Positions 26,674 to 34,697 of a DNA stretch of 64,000 bases are shown here, piece by piece. The DNA is from Streptomyces sp. NBC_01264. Its GTDB lineage: Bacteria > Actinomycetota > Actinomycetes > Streptomycetales > Streptomycetaceae. The translations under genes and the position numbers were made by a program. The notes below the pieces were generated by a model. That model ran no database searches. It worked only from the letters and a program-made list of their open reading frames with translations, and had not been told where the DNA came from. The stretch lies in the NCBI RefSeq assembly GCF_026340675.1, contig NZ_JAPEOX010000004.1, positions 255,980 through 319,979 on the forward strand, in the 5' to 3' direction. Positions within the stretch are counted from its first letter, which is position 1; every line of letters starts with the position of its first letter.

Positions 26674-27066
26674 TCAGCGGGCGGGGGTGAGAGCGGGCTG
26701 GGGGGTTGCCGTGTCCCCCGGAGCAGCGGGGATCTCCGCGCCGACGATGACCATGACGAGCTCGTCGGGGTTCCAGACGAAGGACTCGCCGTCCATGGCG
26801 AGCGTCTCGCCGGAGGCGTCCAGGACCGGCGTGGCCTTGAACGCCACGAAGGAGTGGACGCCCCAGAAGTGGCCGCGCCGGGCGGGGGTCGGCTGCTCGC
26901 AGTCGCCCATGTACCAGTCGCCTTCCCGGACATCCCGGGCGGGAACGACGCGCAACTTGACCGGATCGATTCCGGCGGGCGGCTGCTGGTAGGGGTAGCC
27001 GGCGGAGTCGGCGGGCGGGCGGGCGGTCACGGTGACCGGGTGGAGAACAGCGCTGATCACGGCCAT
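26674..27066 (-). CDS. Unknown 130-residue protein, first gene of the operon
   Basis: ATG at 27064-27066 after GGGAG. The in-frame upstream part (beginning MTSIPSAGNLV) is the promoter read as protein and is excluded. The product contains REGDWYMGDCEQPTPARRG, HFWGVHSFVAFKATPVLD and ELVMVIVGAEIP. No family recognised. Transcribed from the shared promoter at 27140-27168. Confidence 0.72.
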   Translation of the reverse strand: MAVISAVLHPVTVTARPPADSAGYPYQQPPAGIDPVKLRVVPARDVREGDWYMGDCEQPTPARRGHFWGVHSFVAFKATPVLDASGETLAMDGESFVWNPDELVMVIVGAEIPAAPGDTATPQPALTPAR

Positions 27067-27110
27067 GGGGCGGCTCCCGACTTGAGTGCGCGAATCGCAG
27101 TGGTGAGGCC

Positions 27111-27127
27111 GGGCGCTTGCTCCGTCC
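27111..27127 (-). promoter_or_regulatory. Conserved leader stem-loop with GAGCAAG loop
   Basis: On the minus strand GGACG-GAGCAAG-CGCCC, just downstream of the promoter start site, with TGCGATTC about 10 nt further on. It is one of nine leaders in the window with this loop; the stem here has one mismatch. Confidence 0.6.
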
Positions 27128-27139
27128 GACCCATTCACT

Positions 27140-27180
27140 AAATTACCCGCACTGGGGATTGATGTCAAGTTTTACGCGTC
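27140..27180 (-). promoter_or_regulatory. Shared-family promoter, copy 5
   Basis: Minus strand: GACGCGTAAAAC box up to 27180, -35 TTGACA (27163-27168), 17-bp spacer, -10 TAATTT (27140-27145), then AGTGA. Drives 26674-27066 and the operon below. Confidence 0.93.
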
Positions 27181-27353
27181 GTATTCCTCGGTGGGCTACG
27201 CCGTGCGACGGGGATCTGCAGCCGTCCGTGACGGAAACCGTGACTACGTGCTTGGCTTTCCGCCGCCTTCGGCCGGTTCGAAGCCGTTGGCGCCGGCGTG
27301 GTTCTCCACGCCGGCGCTCCACCACATGCACGGACGTGTGGTCATGGCGGCTG

Positions 27354-27869
27354 TCAGGCGTAGCGGTAGCGGGCTGCGGTGGTGCGGCTGGAATACAGGA
27401 CTGCCGCATCGGGGTGATCCTCCATGACGTGCTCGAAGGCGTCCCTGCGGGCTTCGTCGAGAGTGCGGGTGCAGCCGTGCCGCCGACAACTGAACTGCAT
27501 CCGGACCCGCCCGTCGGGATCACCCTTCAGCGAAAGGACGCGGCACCCCCAGCCGAAGGGGTGGCGCTTGTTGAAGGGGTGCCGGTAGGCGTCCGCGACC
27601 GGGCCCGGGACACCCGGCTGGATGAGCAGCGCGTGCACGGAGTACTCGGGCGCTCCGAGCCCGTAAGGCGTCACCTCCAGCCAGGACAGGTTCAGGGCGG
27701 GCCACTCTTCGGCGGACAGCAGCACATCGCAGTGGATGGGCTGAACGCGGGGGAAGCCCGGCCAGTCGGCGGGCGCGCCCTGAGGGCGAGGCAGAGGCGC
27801 AGTCATGGGCAGCTTGGGCAGATTGAGCGGCATGGGCAGGGGGATCTTTCCGGAGAAGGGGTGGGTCAT
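27354..27869 (-). CDS. Protein with C-terminal C2H2-like finger
   Basis: 171 residues. The N-terminus is Pro-rich (IPLPMPLNLPKLPM). The middle is globular (CDVLLSAEEWPALNLSWLEV). The C-terminal CRRHGC, 13 residues, then HVMEDH gives a C-x4-C...H-x4-H finger. This is the second C2H2-type candidate of the window. ATG at 27867-27869; the ribosome site is weak. Last gene of the operon behind the 29.4-kb promoter. Confidence 0.7.
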   Translation of the reverse strand: MTHPFSGKIPLPMPLNLPKLPMTAPLPRPQGAPADWPGFPRVQPIHCDVLLSAEEWPALNLSWLEVTPYGLGAPEYSVHALLIQPGVPGPVADAYRHPFNKRHPFGWGCRVLSLKGDPDGRVRMQFSCRRHGCTRTLDEARRDAFEHVMEDHPDAAVLYSSRTTAARYRYA

Positions 27870-27989
27870 TGCGCACCCGGGACGAGACGTGGAGGAGAAG
27901 GGTCAGGCGCGAGGGTCAAAGCGCAGGGGATGTGCTGGGCGGCGTGCTCGCCGGTGACGCGGGCGGCGTACGCGGAGTCCTCGGCGGGA

Positions 27990-28694
27990 TCACACGGCGC
28001 CCGGGCTCGGTCGACTGAACCACTCGGCCACCGCCTGGGCTCCCCGGTCGACCTCCTTCTGGTCCGGTACGCCGCAGAAGAGGAAGACCTGAGCCGTCTC
28101 GTGGAAGTCCACGCCGCCATCGGGTACCCAGGCCACGGCGCGGAAGCCGCCCGGCCACCCGGTGGAGTCCGTCAGCAGCTGGAGCGAGATGTGCTCACCG
28201 AGCAGGGCCCGATCCTGCGGGACACCGGCCGGGTGGGCGAACACGACGCCCTCCTCATGGTCGTACCAGGCGTTAGCCCCCGCCGCCTGGATGGCGTCGA
28301 CCAGACGCTGGGCGTTGCCCGGCACAGGGATGTGAACGTGCCCGGCCCGCGTCCTGGCGGCGTGCTCGACTACGGCAAGGACGCAGGCCTCCGCGTCCTT
28401 CTCGATGCTGAGCCCCGGCTTGCCGGCGTAGATCACGTCGACGTACTCCCGCCCGCCTTCGTACAGGGCTGCGCTCCAGGGCTCGTCGTGCTCGGTCACC
28501 GGCCGGTCGGCGCGCTCGCCGGATGCGATCAGGAAGTGCGCGTGCAGGAAAACATCGTCGGCCGGCGTCTCGGGGTCGAGGGGGACGGCGAAGAAGGTGG
28601 TCCCGCCGTCGCCGTGGAGACGAGCGGGATAGCCGTGCAGACGCAGTGCGGCGGACATGACGTCGGCCTCGGTTCGCGGCGGAGCGGAGTACAT
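27990..28694 (-). CDS. Unknown 234-residue protein
   Basis: ATG behind GAAGGA. Contains GREYVDVIYAGKPGLSIEKDA, GHVHIPVPGNAQRLVDAIQ and AVAWVPDGGVDFHETAQVFL. No membrane segment or signal. No family recognised. Second gene of the operon behind the 29.4-kb promoter. Confidence 0.72.
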   Translation of the reverse strand: MYSAPPRTEADVMSAALRLHGYPARLHGDGGTTFFAVPLDPETPADDVFLHAHFLIASGERADRPVTEHDEPWSAALYEGGREYVDVIYAGKPGLSIEKDAEACVLAVVEHAARTRAGHVHIPVPGNAQRLVDAIQAAGANAWYDHEEGVVFAHPAGVPQDRALLGEHISLQLLTDSTGWPGGFRAVAWVPDGGVDFHETAQVFLFCGVPDQKEVDRGAQAVAEWFSRPSPGAV

Positions 28695-28810
28695 GGGCGG
28701 AATCCTTCGGTCAAGGGAGAGCGGGCGGCCGTACGGGTGGGCGTCGAGAGCTCTGGGGGTGCGGCCCGGTGGGCCTCTGGGCCACGGTCACCGCGGCGGT
28801 TGAGGCGGTG

Positions 28811-29314
28811 TCACCGCCCGAGGAGGGGCTTCGGGGTGAACGCGTCCACGTGGACGGCCCCGTCAGGGGCGGCTTCGCCGGTGGCCGTCTGCGCGGCGAC
28901 AGGCTGGGCGCGCCCGGCCACGATGTGCCACACCTGGACGGTGTCGGGCCCGTCGACGTGCTTGGTCCGCGCCGTGACGAACACGGGGTCGGGCGAGCCG
29001 TGGGAGGCGAGGATGAGCGTCGCCAGATGCATGACTTCGCCGGACATGGTCGTGCCGTCCGTCGTCATGACGCCGAACAGGTCCTTGTCGTCCGCCTCGA
29101 CGAAGGCGGCCACGATATGCGTGCCCGTCCCGAGCCCGGCGGCGATCCCGCGCAGGTAGCCCTCGGCGAGGCGCCTGTTGGTGTCGAGGAATACGTTGAG
29201 CGAGAGGCCCCGGGCCGATGCTTCGCGTCGCAGGAGCGCGCGGCACCAGACGTTGAGATGGCGCAAGCGCTGCTCGGCGTCCTCGGCGCTGAAGGACGGA
29301 TGGGCGCCGGTCAC
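28811..29314 (-). CDS. Unknown 167-residue protein, first gene of its operon
   Basis: GTG start with GGAGG a few bases upstream. Helical N-terminus (AEDAEQRLRHLNVWCRALLRRE), then beta strands (THIVAAFVEADDKDLFGVMT, DTVQVWHIVAG). Transcribed from the shared promoter at 29392-29420. Not recognised. Confidence 0.72.
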   Translation of the reverse strand: MTGAHPSFSAEDAEQRLRHLNVWCRALLRREASARGLSLNVFLDTNRRLAEGYLRGIAAGLGTGTHIVAAFVEADDKDLFGVMTTDGTTMSGEVMHLATLILASHGSPDPVFVTARTKHVDGPDTVQVWHIVAGRAQPVAAQTATGEAAPDGAVHVDAFTPKPLLGR

Positions 29315-29391
29315 ACGGCCTCCTCGGGCGATGGGTAAGCGGTTCAGGGGTGCGAGAAGCAGGGTGTTCTCACACCCGCTCGCCTTCTCCT

Positions 29392-29432
29392 AATTTACTC
29401 GCACCCCTCCGCGCAGTCAAGTTTTACGCGCC
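29392..29432 (-). promoter_or_regulatory. Shared-family promoter, copy 6
   Basis: Minus strand: GGCGCGTAAAAC box, -35 TTGACT (29415-29420), 17-bp spacer, -10 TAAATT (29392-29397). The leader has a different hairpin (GGGTGT-GAGA-ACACCC) instead of the GCAAG loop. Confidence 0.92.
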
Positions 29433-29989
29433 AAAATGGAGGGGGTTTCGTGGCCTGCCGAAGACCCTCGTGCTCGCCGGCCTCGGCCGTCCGCTCTGAC
29501 CCGGCAGACCGCCGGGACGCCGGTGACGGACGACGCCCTACGCCCGAGCCGGCAGGATGCCGCACCGCTCGAGCCAACAGAAACCCGCAGGGCGGACTTC
29601 CCCATCCCGGAGCGCACCGCCGTTCATGACGCGGCGCGGGCTCCAGGGAGGATGGCCTCCGCCGTGGAGGCTGAGCACGCGTCGCCGCCTCAGCGCGGGA
29701 TTGGCGGCTGTGCTCGTCGGTGAGGGCCGACGACCCCGTGGTCACCGAACCACCTTCCGCCTGCCTCTGGCCCACGCTCTGTCGGACGGTATCGAGCACC
29801 CGGTCACGGCGCGCGCCGAGCCTCGAACGAGAGGGGCGTTCTTTTCGAGCGCCCGGGAGCCGGTCCTTCTGTGCGCTCCGTACCGAACGCGAAGGGCCGA
29901 GCGGGATGACCACCCGCGGTCGCGCCCTGCTGCCGGACGGGCATGGGGGACGACGAAGGCAGTTTGCTGCAGCTCCGAGGCGATCGGCC

Positions 29990-30447
29990 GTGCAGCGATT
30001 CGACCGCTAGTACGGGCTGCTGGCTCTGGTCGGTGACGCTGCTGCACCGGACCAGCCGTGCAGCGCGCTGCACGGCTGCCAGCTCACGCTGCTGCTGCGA
30101 CGTCACCGAGGACGGGGCTCGGAGGGTGTAGCACCCGGGAAGCGCTGCCCGGGCGACTGCGTGCAGCAGCGCCCCTGACGGTCGCCCGGACTTCACGCTC
30201 GCCCTCCGGGATGGGGTCCTGACCAGCGGCTTTTCTGTGCAGCGCTGCAATGCAGCGCCTGCTGCACGCACCCCGACGGCCGGCTGCTGCTCACTGCTGC
30301 TCCTTCGCGCCGTGCGCAGCGCTGCACCCGCTCCCTTGCAGCGGCGGGATGCAGCGGCGACGCCGCCGAAGCGTCCGGGACGTCGAGGTGGCTGTGCAGC
30401 GACAGAGCCGGCCGCTTCATCAGGTGGTGCAGCGTCACCGTGCAGCA
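29990..30447. repeat. Cluster of GTGCAGCG sites with a 26-bp palindrome
   Basis: Exact GTGCAGCG at 29990, 30058, 30237, 30394 and 30427, exact CGCTGCAC at 30066 and 30320, and several one-mismatch copies (30161, 30250, 30260, 30440). Two sites abut to form a perfect 26-bp palindrome at 30053-30078. No gene is read through it with confidence. Probably binding sites of a dimeric DNA-binding protein. Confidence 0.65.
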
Positions 30448-30502
30448 CTTCGCGGCTGCAGGCCGGACGGCGCCCCTGCAGCCGATCACCGGGCGCTGGG
30501 GC

Positions 30503-30625
30503 GTGCGCGGTCACCGCCACTGACCAGCTGGACCAGGTGGCCGCCGCGGTAGTGGGCTCCCCGGCCGGCAAGGGTCGCCGGGGCGCCGGGCCCGCAGGGT
30601 GATGTCCCGCTTACCGTCCCGATGC
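30503..30625. pseudogene. Rearranged ligA fragments
   Basis: 30503-30558 matches 12784-12838 of ligA in the same orientation (YRGGHLVQLV against YRDGRLVQLV). Directly adjacent, 30561-30625 matches 12967-13026 in the opposite orientation (CCGGCAAGG ... CCGTCCCGATGC). Two pieces of a ligase gene are joined head to tail with one inverted; no reading frame survives. Confidence 0.7.
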
Positions 30626-30868
30626 CGCCGAGGTGAGTGATCGTCGGGGCGGAGGGCGCCTGGCGGAGCTCACCGGTGCGAGGGGACGGCGGAGTCATGA
30701 CGCTCGTGGACACCATGGGGTGCTCGTGCCTCGCGCCGCGAATCCGTCGGTGGCTCGGCAGGCAGGGCAGACGGGGGAGGGCCTGGATCCCGCCCGAGAC
30801 GTAGGCGACGAGTGAACGCGGTGGTGGCCTTCGGGGTGCCGAGCCGACTTCAATCGGGCGAATCCTCT

Positions 30869-30892
30869 AATTGACCCATGCGGGGTGTGTAA
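30869..30892 (-). promoter_or_regulatory. Decayed shared-family promoter D1
   Basis: Minus strand GGGTCAATTAGAGG matches GGGTAAATTAGTGA with two changes, but no TTGAC lies 17 bp upstream. It precedes the scrambled ligA pieces. Probably non-functional. Confidence 0.5.
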
Positions 30893-31354
30893 GAGCTGGC
30901 TCCCGTAATCCGACGGGTGGGGGACGCGACACAGGCGCCGCATTAGTCAGCAGTGCTTCGGTCGCTCGAGGTTCGGGCCTGGCCAAGGGCCGTGCTCTCG
31001 ATGGGGCGGCGCGTCGAGCTGTCACCGTGCGGTGCGGTGGGCGCTCCCCGGCCGATGGCAGGGGGCGAACCACACGGCGGTTCGACGGGCATCCACGGGA
31101 CGGAGGAGGGCGCGGGTGCGTACGTTCTGGCGCGGGCGCGGGTCTGTCGCTGAGGGGGGAAGGCCGGCGCCACCCCACGCGCGTCCGGCGCCGTCGATAG
31201 ACGGGACGGCTGCGGAGGATCGCGATTTCAGTCGGCCGGTCGGTCCTCCGAGAGGACTTGGGCCACGGCCGGCGCTCCACGACGGCCGCCCCGGTGGCCC
31301 TGGCGCGCCCGGGGACGCCGTCACCTGGGGGTTCGTCACGGCGAGGACCTGGGG

Positions 31355-31479
31355 GTGTCACGCACCAGTGTCACGGGGACTGTCACGCGGGGTGTCACGC
31401 TCCAGAGCGTGACACCCATGACCTGCGGAAACACCCCTCCGAAGGCTGTTTCGGGGGCCATCGGCCGCAAGCGTGACAC
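31355..31479. repeat. GTGTCACGC iterons, locus 1
   Basis: Direct copies at 31355, 31368, 31380 (first base changed) and 31392, spaced 13, 12 and 12 bp. Inverted copies GCGTGACAC at 31407 and 31471. A GGAAACACCCC stretch lies between. The second locus at 45.09-45.21 kb has the same plan. Typical of initiator, partition or repressor binding iterons. Confidence 0.75.
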
Positions 31480-31569
31480 TCGGCTCAGACCCGCGGGTGA
31501 AGCGTCGCGGACGCCGTCGCGCGCCGGCGGGTGAAGCCCGGGTGGAGATCGGGGAGCCGCAGTGATTCG

Positions 31570-31915
31570 GGCTGCCGGAACTCGCAGGAGTCGTGGAGTC
31601 ACGGGCGGCGGCGATCGGGCCCGCCCTCGCGCCGCTGCCCAACTGGCTCTGCCAGGTCCCGGTGAGCTCGGCGGACTGGCGGCGCAGGGGATGCCTGGCC
31701 CTGGCCCGCTCGTTGGTGGACGACCGGAGCGCGTCGCCCAATGACTGCCGGCTGATGACCGCGCCGAAGAGCTGGAGGCGCGTCGCGCCCGGGCCGCCCC
31801 GCTTGCCGTGGTGGACGAACAGCGAGGGCCATCCTCGGCGCGCGGCGGGTTCCTCTCCAGGAGTTCGTGCACGGCGGAGCGGACGTCGGTGGCGGTGAGT
31901 GGGACGGCACGGTGT
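31570..31915 (-). pseudogene. Frameshifted remnant of a small gene
   Basis: One minus frame reads VPLTATDVRSAVHELLERNP from the right; a second frame continues with SLFVHHGKRGGPGATRLQLF, GAVISRQSLGDALR and ELTGTWQSQLG. Joining them needs one frameshift near 31.83 kb. The remnant starts about 60 bp after decayed promoter D2, as intact genes do after intact promoters. Original function unknown. Confidence 0.4.
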
Positions 31916-31970
31916 GATCCCCGGCGGGTTGTTCGCAGCGGTCCGCGAGAGAGGGGATCGGGTAACCACT

Positions 31971-31999
31971 AATTGACCCGTACAGGGTGCAGGTCCCAA
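31971..31999 (-). promoter_or_regulatory. Decayed shared-family promoter D2
   Basis: Minus strand: GGGTCAATTAGTGG at the -10 (31971-31976) and TTGGGA instead of TTGACA at the right 17-bp distance (31994-31999); the upstream box is lost. Followed by the frameshifted remnant. Confidence 0.55.
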
Positions 32000-32163
32000 G
32001 CGGGATCGCGGCGGAGCATCGCAGCCGGATGTGACCAGGGGCCGGCGGGCGTGGTCCGGCGCCGCTGCCCGGGAGGAGGTGTTCGGCCGGGCAGCGAGCC
32101 AGATCCGCATCCGCGGGGGCCTCGGAGCACGGTGCCCTCCGGAAGGAGGCCGCCGGAGGCGGG

Positions 32164-32490
32164 CTACTCCGGCTGCATTCTGCCGTGCACCTCGGCCAGG
32201 GAGTCCAGGGTCTGGCGGGCGCGGTGTGCAGCGTCGTGGACGACACCGTCGAAGATCTCCCGGAGCGCCTCCGGGTTGTAGCTCTCGGCGTTGCTGCTGG
32301 CCTCGCCCAGGTTGACGCCGCAGGCGGTGGCTGTGCCCGCGATGCGCACGTCTCCGAGAGCGCCCTGACTCTCCTCGGGGGTGAGGGGGCGGACGTGCAT
32401 CTCGACGCGGAGCTCCCCGACCAGGAGTACGGCCCGTCCTGCGAAGTCGAGGCGTACGACGGGATCGGCTGCGGGGTAGATCTGCTTCAT
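32164..32490 (-). CDS. Unknown 108-residue protein
   Basis: ATG at 32488-32490 behind AGGAGG. Contains PVVRLDFAGRAVLLVGELRVE, RPLTPEESQGALGDVRIAGT and a C-terminal helix (FDGVVHDAAHRARQTLDSLAE). No family recognised. Second gene behind the 32.87-kb promoter. Confidence 0.72.
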   Translation of the reverse strand: MKQIYPAADPVVRLDFAGRAVLLVGELRVEMHVRPLTPEESQGALGDVRIAGTATACGVNLGEASSNAESYNPEALREIFDGVVHDAAHRARQTLDSLAEVHGRMQPE

Positions 32491-32569
32491 GTCGGCCTCC
32501 TGCTGGGGCTGGCGTAGCGGGAGGTGGCTGCGGCGGACCGGAGTCGGCCGTTCGCTGCGCGCTGGGGCG

Positions 32570-32800
32570 CTACTCGGCGGGAGCGATCTCAAGGCGCACG
32601 ACGTACACGCGGTCCTCGGGGTCGTGCGCGCGGAACCGGTCGTGCAGGCAGTCCTTCGCCGGGGCGAGGTCGTCGAAGACGTTGTGGCACTCGTCCCCGT
32701 CGGCGGCCAGATGGGCCAGGGCCAGGTCCTGGGCGAGCTCAGCATTCTTGGCGATGACGTAGATGGCGCCGCCGATGCGGTCGGTCCTGGTGATCGGCAC
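32570..32800 (-). CDS. Unknown 76-residue protein
   Basis: GTG start. Pattern RIGGAIYVIAKNAELAQDLA, LAADGDECHNVFDDLAPAKD, CLHDRF, VYVVRLEI: a small alpha/beta protein. First gene behind the shared promoter at 32874-32902. Confidence 0.68.
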   Translation of the reverse strand: MPITRTDRIGGAIYVIAKNAELAQDLALAHLAADGDECHNVFDDLAPAKDCLHDRFRAHDPEDRVYVVRLEIAPAE

Positions 32801-32873
32801 GGTGGCCTGCTCTCCGTGATGGCGAGAGGGGGATGGTGACGACGCGTGCGGTCACCACCCTTTGGTGTCCACT

Positions 32874-32914
32874 AATTTACTCGCTATCCCTCTGGAGGTC
32901 AAGTTTTACGCGCC
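32874..32914 (-). promoter_or_regulatory. Shared-family promoter, copy 7
   Basis: Minus strand: GGCGCGTAAAAC box, -35 TTGACC (32897-32902), 17-bp spacer, -10 TAAATT (32874-32879), AGTGG. Confidence 0.92.
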
Positions 32915-32960
32915 GACGTGGAGAGGTGGGGGAGCAGAGGAAGGCGCGCGGTCGGCACGC

Positions 32961-33395
32961 TCAGACGCACGTCTCCTCCGCGAGAACGGCGGCGTGGTGA
33001 GCGGCTGAGAACTCGCTCGGGGGAACGCGCCAGTCGGCGGCCTCGGCGAGGCGCACGGCCGCCGCGCGGGCTTCGGTGACGCGCGGGTACCCACGCCGCA
33101 GCACCCGCGTACGGCTCCCTGAGAGGTGGACGCTGAACCTCGTCGCGGGGTCCGCCTCCGGCCAGGCGCATCCCTCGATGACCAGACCCGGGTGCAGTGG
33201 CACCGCGAGGGCGATCGCCAGATCCTTCTCGACCAGCACCACGCGCAGGCACTCGATCATGTACCTCTGGCGCGGGGTGGGGTCTTCCGCGTTCTCCAGG
33301 CGGCCGAGGTAGCGGCGGAGCTGTCGGCGGCTGCGGGGCAGCCGGGCGCGGTCCTCGACCGCGGCCCGCTCTTCGGGTGTCATCTCGTGGTTCAA
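32961..33395 (-). CDS. Unknown 144-residue basic protein
   Basis: TTG start at 33393-33395 with AAGGG 9 nt upstream; an ATG at 33437 is an alternative. Helical N-terminus (TPEERAAVEDRARLPRSRRQLRRYL), then LAIALAVPLHPGLVIEG and GYPRVTEARAAAVRLAEAADW. No family recognised. Third gene of the operon behind the 34.57-kb promoter. Confidence 0.65.
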   Translation of the reverse strand: MNHEMTPEERAAVEDRARLPRSRRQLRRYLGRLENAEDPTPRQRYMIECLRVVLVEKDLAIALAVPLHPGLVIEGCAWPEADPATRFSVHLSGSRTRVLRRGYPRVTEARAAAVRLAEAADWRVPPSEFSAAHHAAVLAEETCV

Positions 33396-33549
33396 CGTGA
33401 AATGCCCTTCGTGGTGGTGGAGGCGCGCGGCGTTCATCTCGGGAGCACGGTGTCCCTGGGCGGGGAGGGAGGAGCCGGAGCGGGCCGGGGGTGCCGGCCC
33501 GCTCCGGCGGGGGGTGTCGGGGGCGGGGCGCATGGCCCCGTCCGGGGTG

Positions 33550-33996
33550 TCAGTCGCGGTCGGCGGGGCTGGTGGCCATGTGGTGGGTGACGCGGTGCAG
33601 GACGAACAGTGCGACGACCGCCCCAAGGGCGCTGTACCCGCCGACGGTGGGCGGCGGGACTGCGGCGTAGCTGCGGTCGATCGCGACGGCGGCCAAGAAG
33701 GCCAGGGCTGCAAGGAAGTGCAGGAAGTCGACGGCCACCGCGAGGAACGCCCACACCGGCCGGACGGCCAGCGGCCGCGTGCTGGTAGGCGCTGCCGGAG
33801 TGAGGGCCTGCGGGAGGAGGACGATGCCCAGCTGGATCAGACCGAGGAACGAGAGGAGCAGCCACATCGTCAGCCCGCCGAACACGACGGCGGCGATCAA
33901 GGCGGGTGCGAGCAGAAGCAGAACGACGCCGTGCAGAAAGGCGCAGCTGCGGTGGGGGCAGGCGTGGGTGGGGCTGGGGGTGATGGTGCTGCTCAT
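33550..33996 (-). CDS. Multi-pass membrane protein, paralog of 34070-34495
   Basis: 148 residues with about four hydrophobic helices (VVLLLLAPALIAAVVFGG, LLLSFLGLIQLGIVLL, FLAVAVDFLHFLAALAFL, LGAVVALFVLHRV). N-terminal SPTHACPHRSC and C-terminal LHRVTHHM resemble the neighbour's SCPTHSVAQTF and VHHLTHRR, so the two arose by duplication. Function unknown. Confidence 0.75.
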   Translation of the reverse strand: MSSTITPSPTHACPHRSCAFLHGVVLLLLAPALIAAVVFGGLTMWLLLSFLGLIQLGIVLLPQALTPAAPTSTRPLAVRPVWAFLAVAVDFLHFLAALAFLAAVAIDRSYAAVPPPTVGGYSALGAVVALFVLHRVTHHMATSPADRD

Positions 33997-34069
33997 GTCG
34001 AGGTACTCCCGGTCGGTTCGAGAAGGGGGTGGGCCCGGTGGCCGGGCTGAAGCCCGGCCCGGCGAGCGG

Positions 34070-34495
34070 TCAGCGGCGCGAGCGACGCCGGGACCGGCGC
34101 GAGCGGCGGTGCGTGAGGTGGTGCACGGCGCACAGGGCGAGGAACCCGGCGACGACCGCGAGGCCGTGGGGCGAAGAGAGGATGGAGGCTCCGCTGCCGC
34201 CGATCAGAGCGCCGATCAGCAGACCCGCCGCGACGAGCAGGACCAGAACGTCGGCCGTGAGGGCGGCGACTGCACGCCCCGGGCGGACACCAGGCTTGGC
34301 GGAGCGGCGGGCGCTGAATGCTCCGGCCACCATCAGCAGGCCGAGGGCGGCGAGCGCGGCCAGCGCCAGCAGCATTACGGCGGTCGCTCCGCCGAACAGC
34401 GCGGGCAGCAGGCCCGCCACGATCACCGTGCGGCCGAGCAGGGTGCACCAGCGGTGCGGGAAGGTCTGGGCGACGCTGTGGGTGGGGCAGCTCAT
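34070..34495 (-). CDS. Multi-pass membrane protein, first of a paralogous pair
   Basis: 141 residues, about four membrane helices (VIVAGLLPALFGGATAVMLL, ALAALAALGLLMVAGA, ALTADVLVLLVAAGLLIGAL, GLAVVAGFLALCAVHHL) and a very basic tail (RRSRRSRRRSRR). ATG at 34493-34495, GAGGAG upstream. The in-frame extension MTLSPCAGKLV is promoter sequence and excluded. Transcribed from the promoter at 34566-34594. Confidence 0.75.
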   Translation of the reverse strand: MSCPTHSVAQTFPHRWCTLLGRTVIVAGLLPALFGGATAVMLLALAALAALGLLMVAGAFSARRSAKPGVRPGRAVAALTADVLVLLVAAGLLIGALIGGSGASILSSPHGLAVVAGFLALCAVHHLTHRRSRRSRRRSRR

Positions 34496-34534
34496 CGGGA
34501 TCCGACTCCTCGTGACGGGCGATTCGTAGTGGCC

Positions 34535-34558
34535 GTCAGGGCGCTTGCTCCGCCCGAC
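34535..34558 (-). promoter_or_regulatory. Conserved leader stem-loop with GAGCAAG loop
   Basis: Minus strand GTCGGGCG-GAGCAAG-CGCCC-T-GAC: an 8-bp stem with one bulge. A CACTACGAATC stretch follows about 10 nt later. Confidence 0.68.
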
Positions 34559-34565
34559 ATTCACT

Positions 34566-34606
34566 AATTTACCCGCACAGGGGGAGAGTGTCAAGTTTTA
34601 CGCGCC
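34566..34606 (-). promoter_or_regulatory. Shared-family promoter, copy 8
   Basis: Minus strand: GGCGCGTAAAAC box, -35 TTGACA (34589-34594), 17-bp spacer, -10 TAAATT (34566-34571), AGTGA. Confidence 0.94.
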
Positions 34607-34697
34607 AGCTGGTGTGCGGGTCGTCTGCCCGGCCGTGAACGGTGAGGGCCGGACCGCGCGTGTCGTGCGCGGTCCGGCTCCTGGGAGTCTGCGCCGG

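Larger units (their letters stand above)
29440..32160. other. Gene-poor, decayed region with repeated-site clusters
   Basis: 2.7 kb without a convincing intact gene. It holds a cluster of GTGCAGCG sites (29.99-30.45 kb), scrambled ligA fragments (30.50-30.63 kb), two decayed shared promoters (30.87 and 31.97 kb), GTGTCACGC iterons (31.36-31.48 kb) and a frameshifted gene (about 31.57-31.91 kb). This mix suits a replication or partition region, or a site of repeated recombination. Confidence 0.6.

Noticed and set aside
27870..27989. Extra small gene between 27354-27869 and 27990-28694
   Set aside because: A minus frame looks partly protein-like (EDSAYAARVTGEHAAQHIPC), but has no start codon after the upstream stop.
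29440..29960. Gene upstream of the GTGCAGCG cluster
   Set aside because: Several open frames on both strands, none with a ribosome site, consistent codon pattern or recognisable product.
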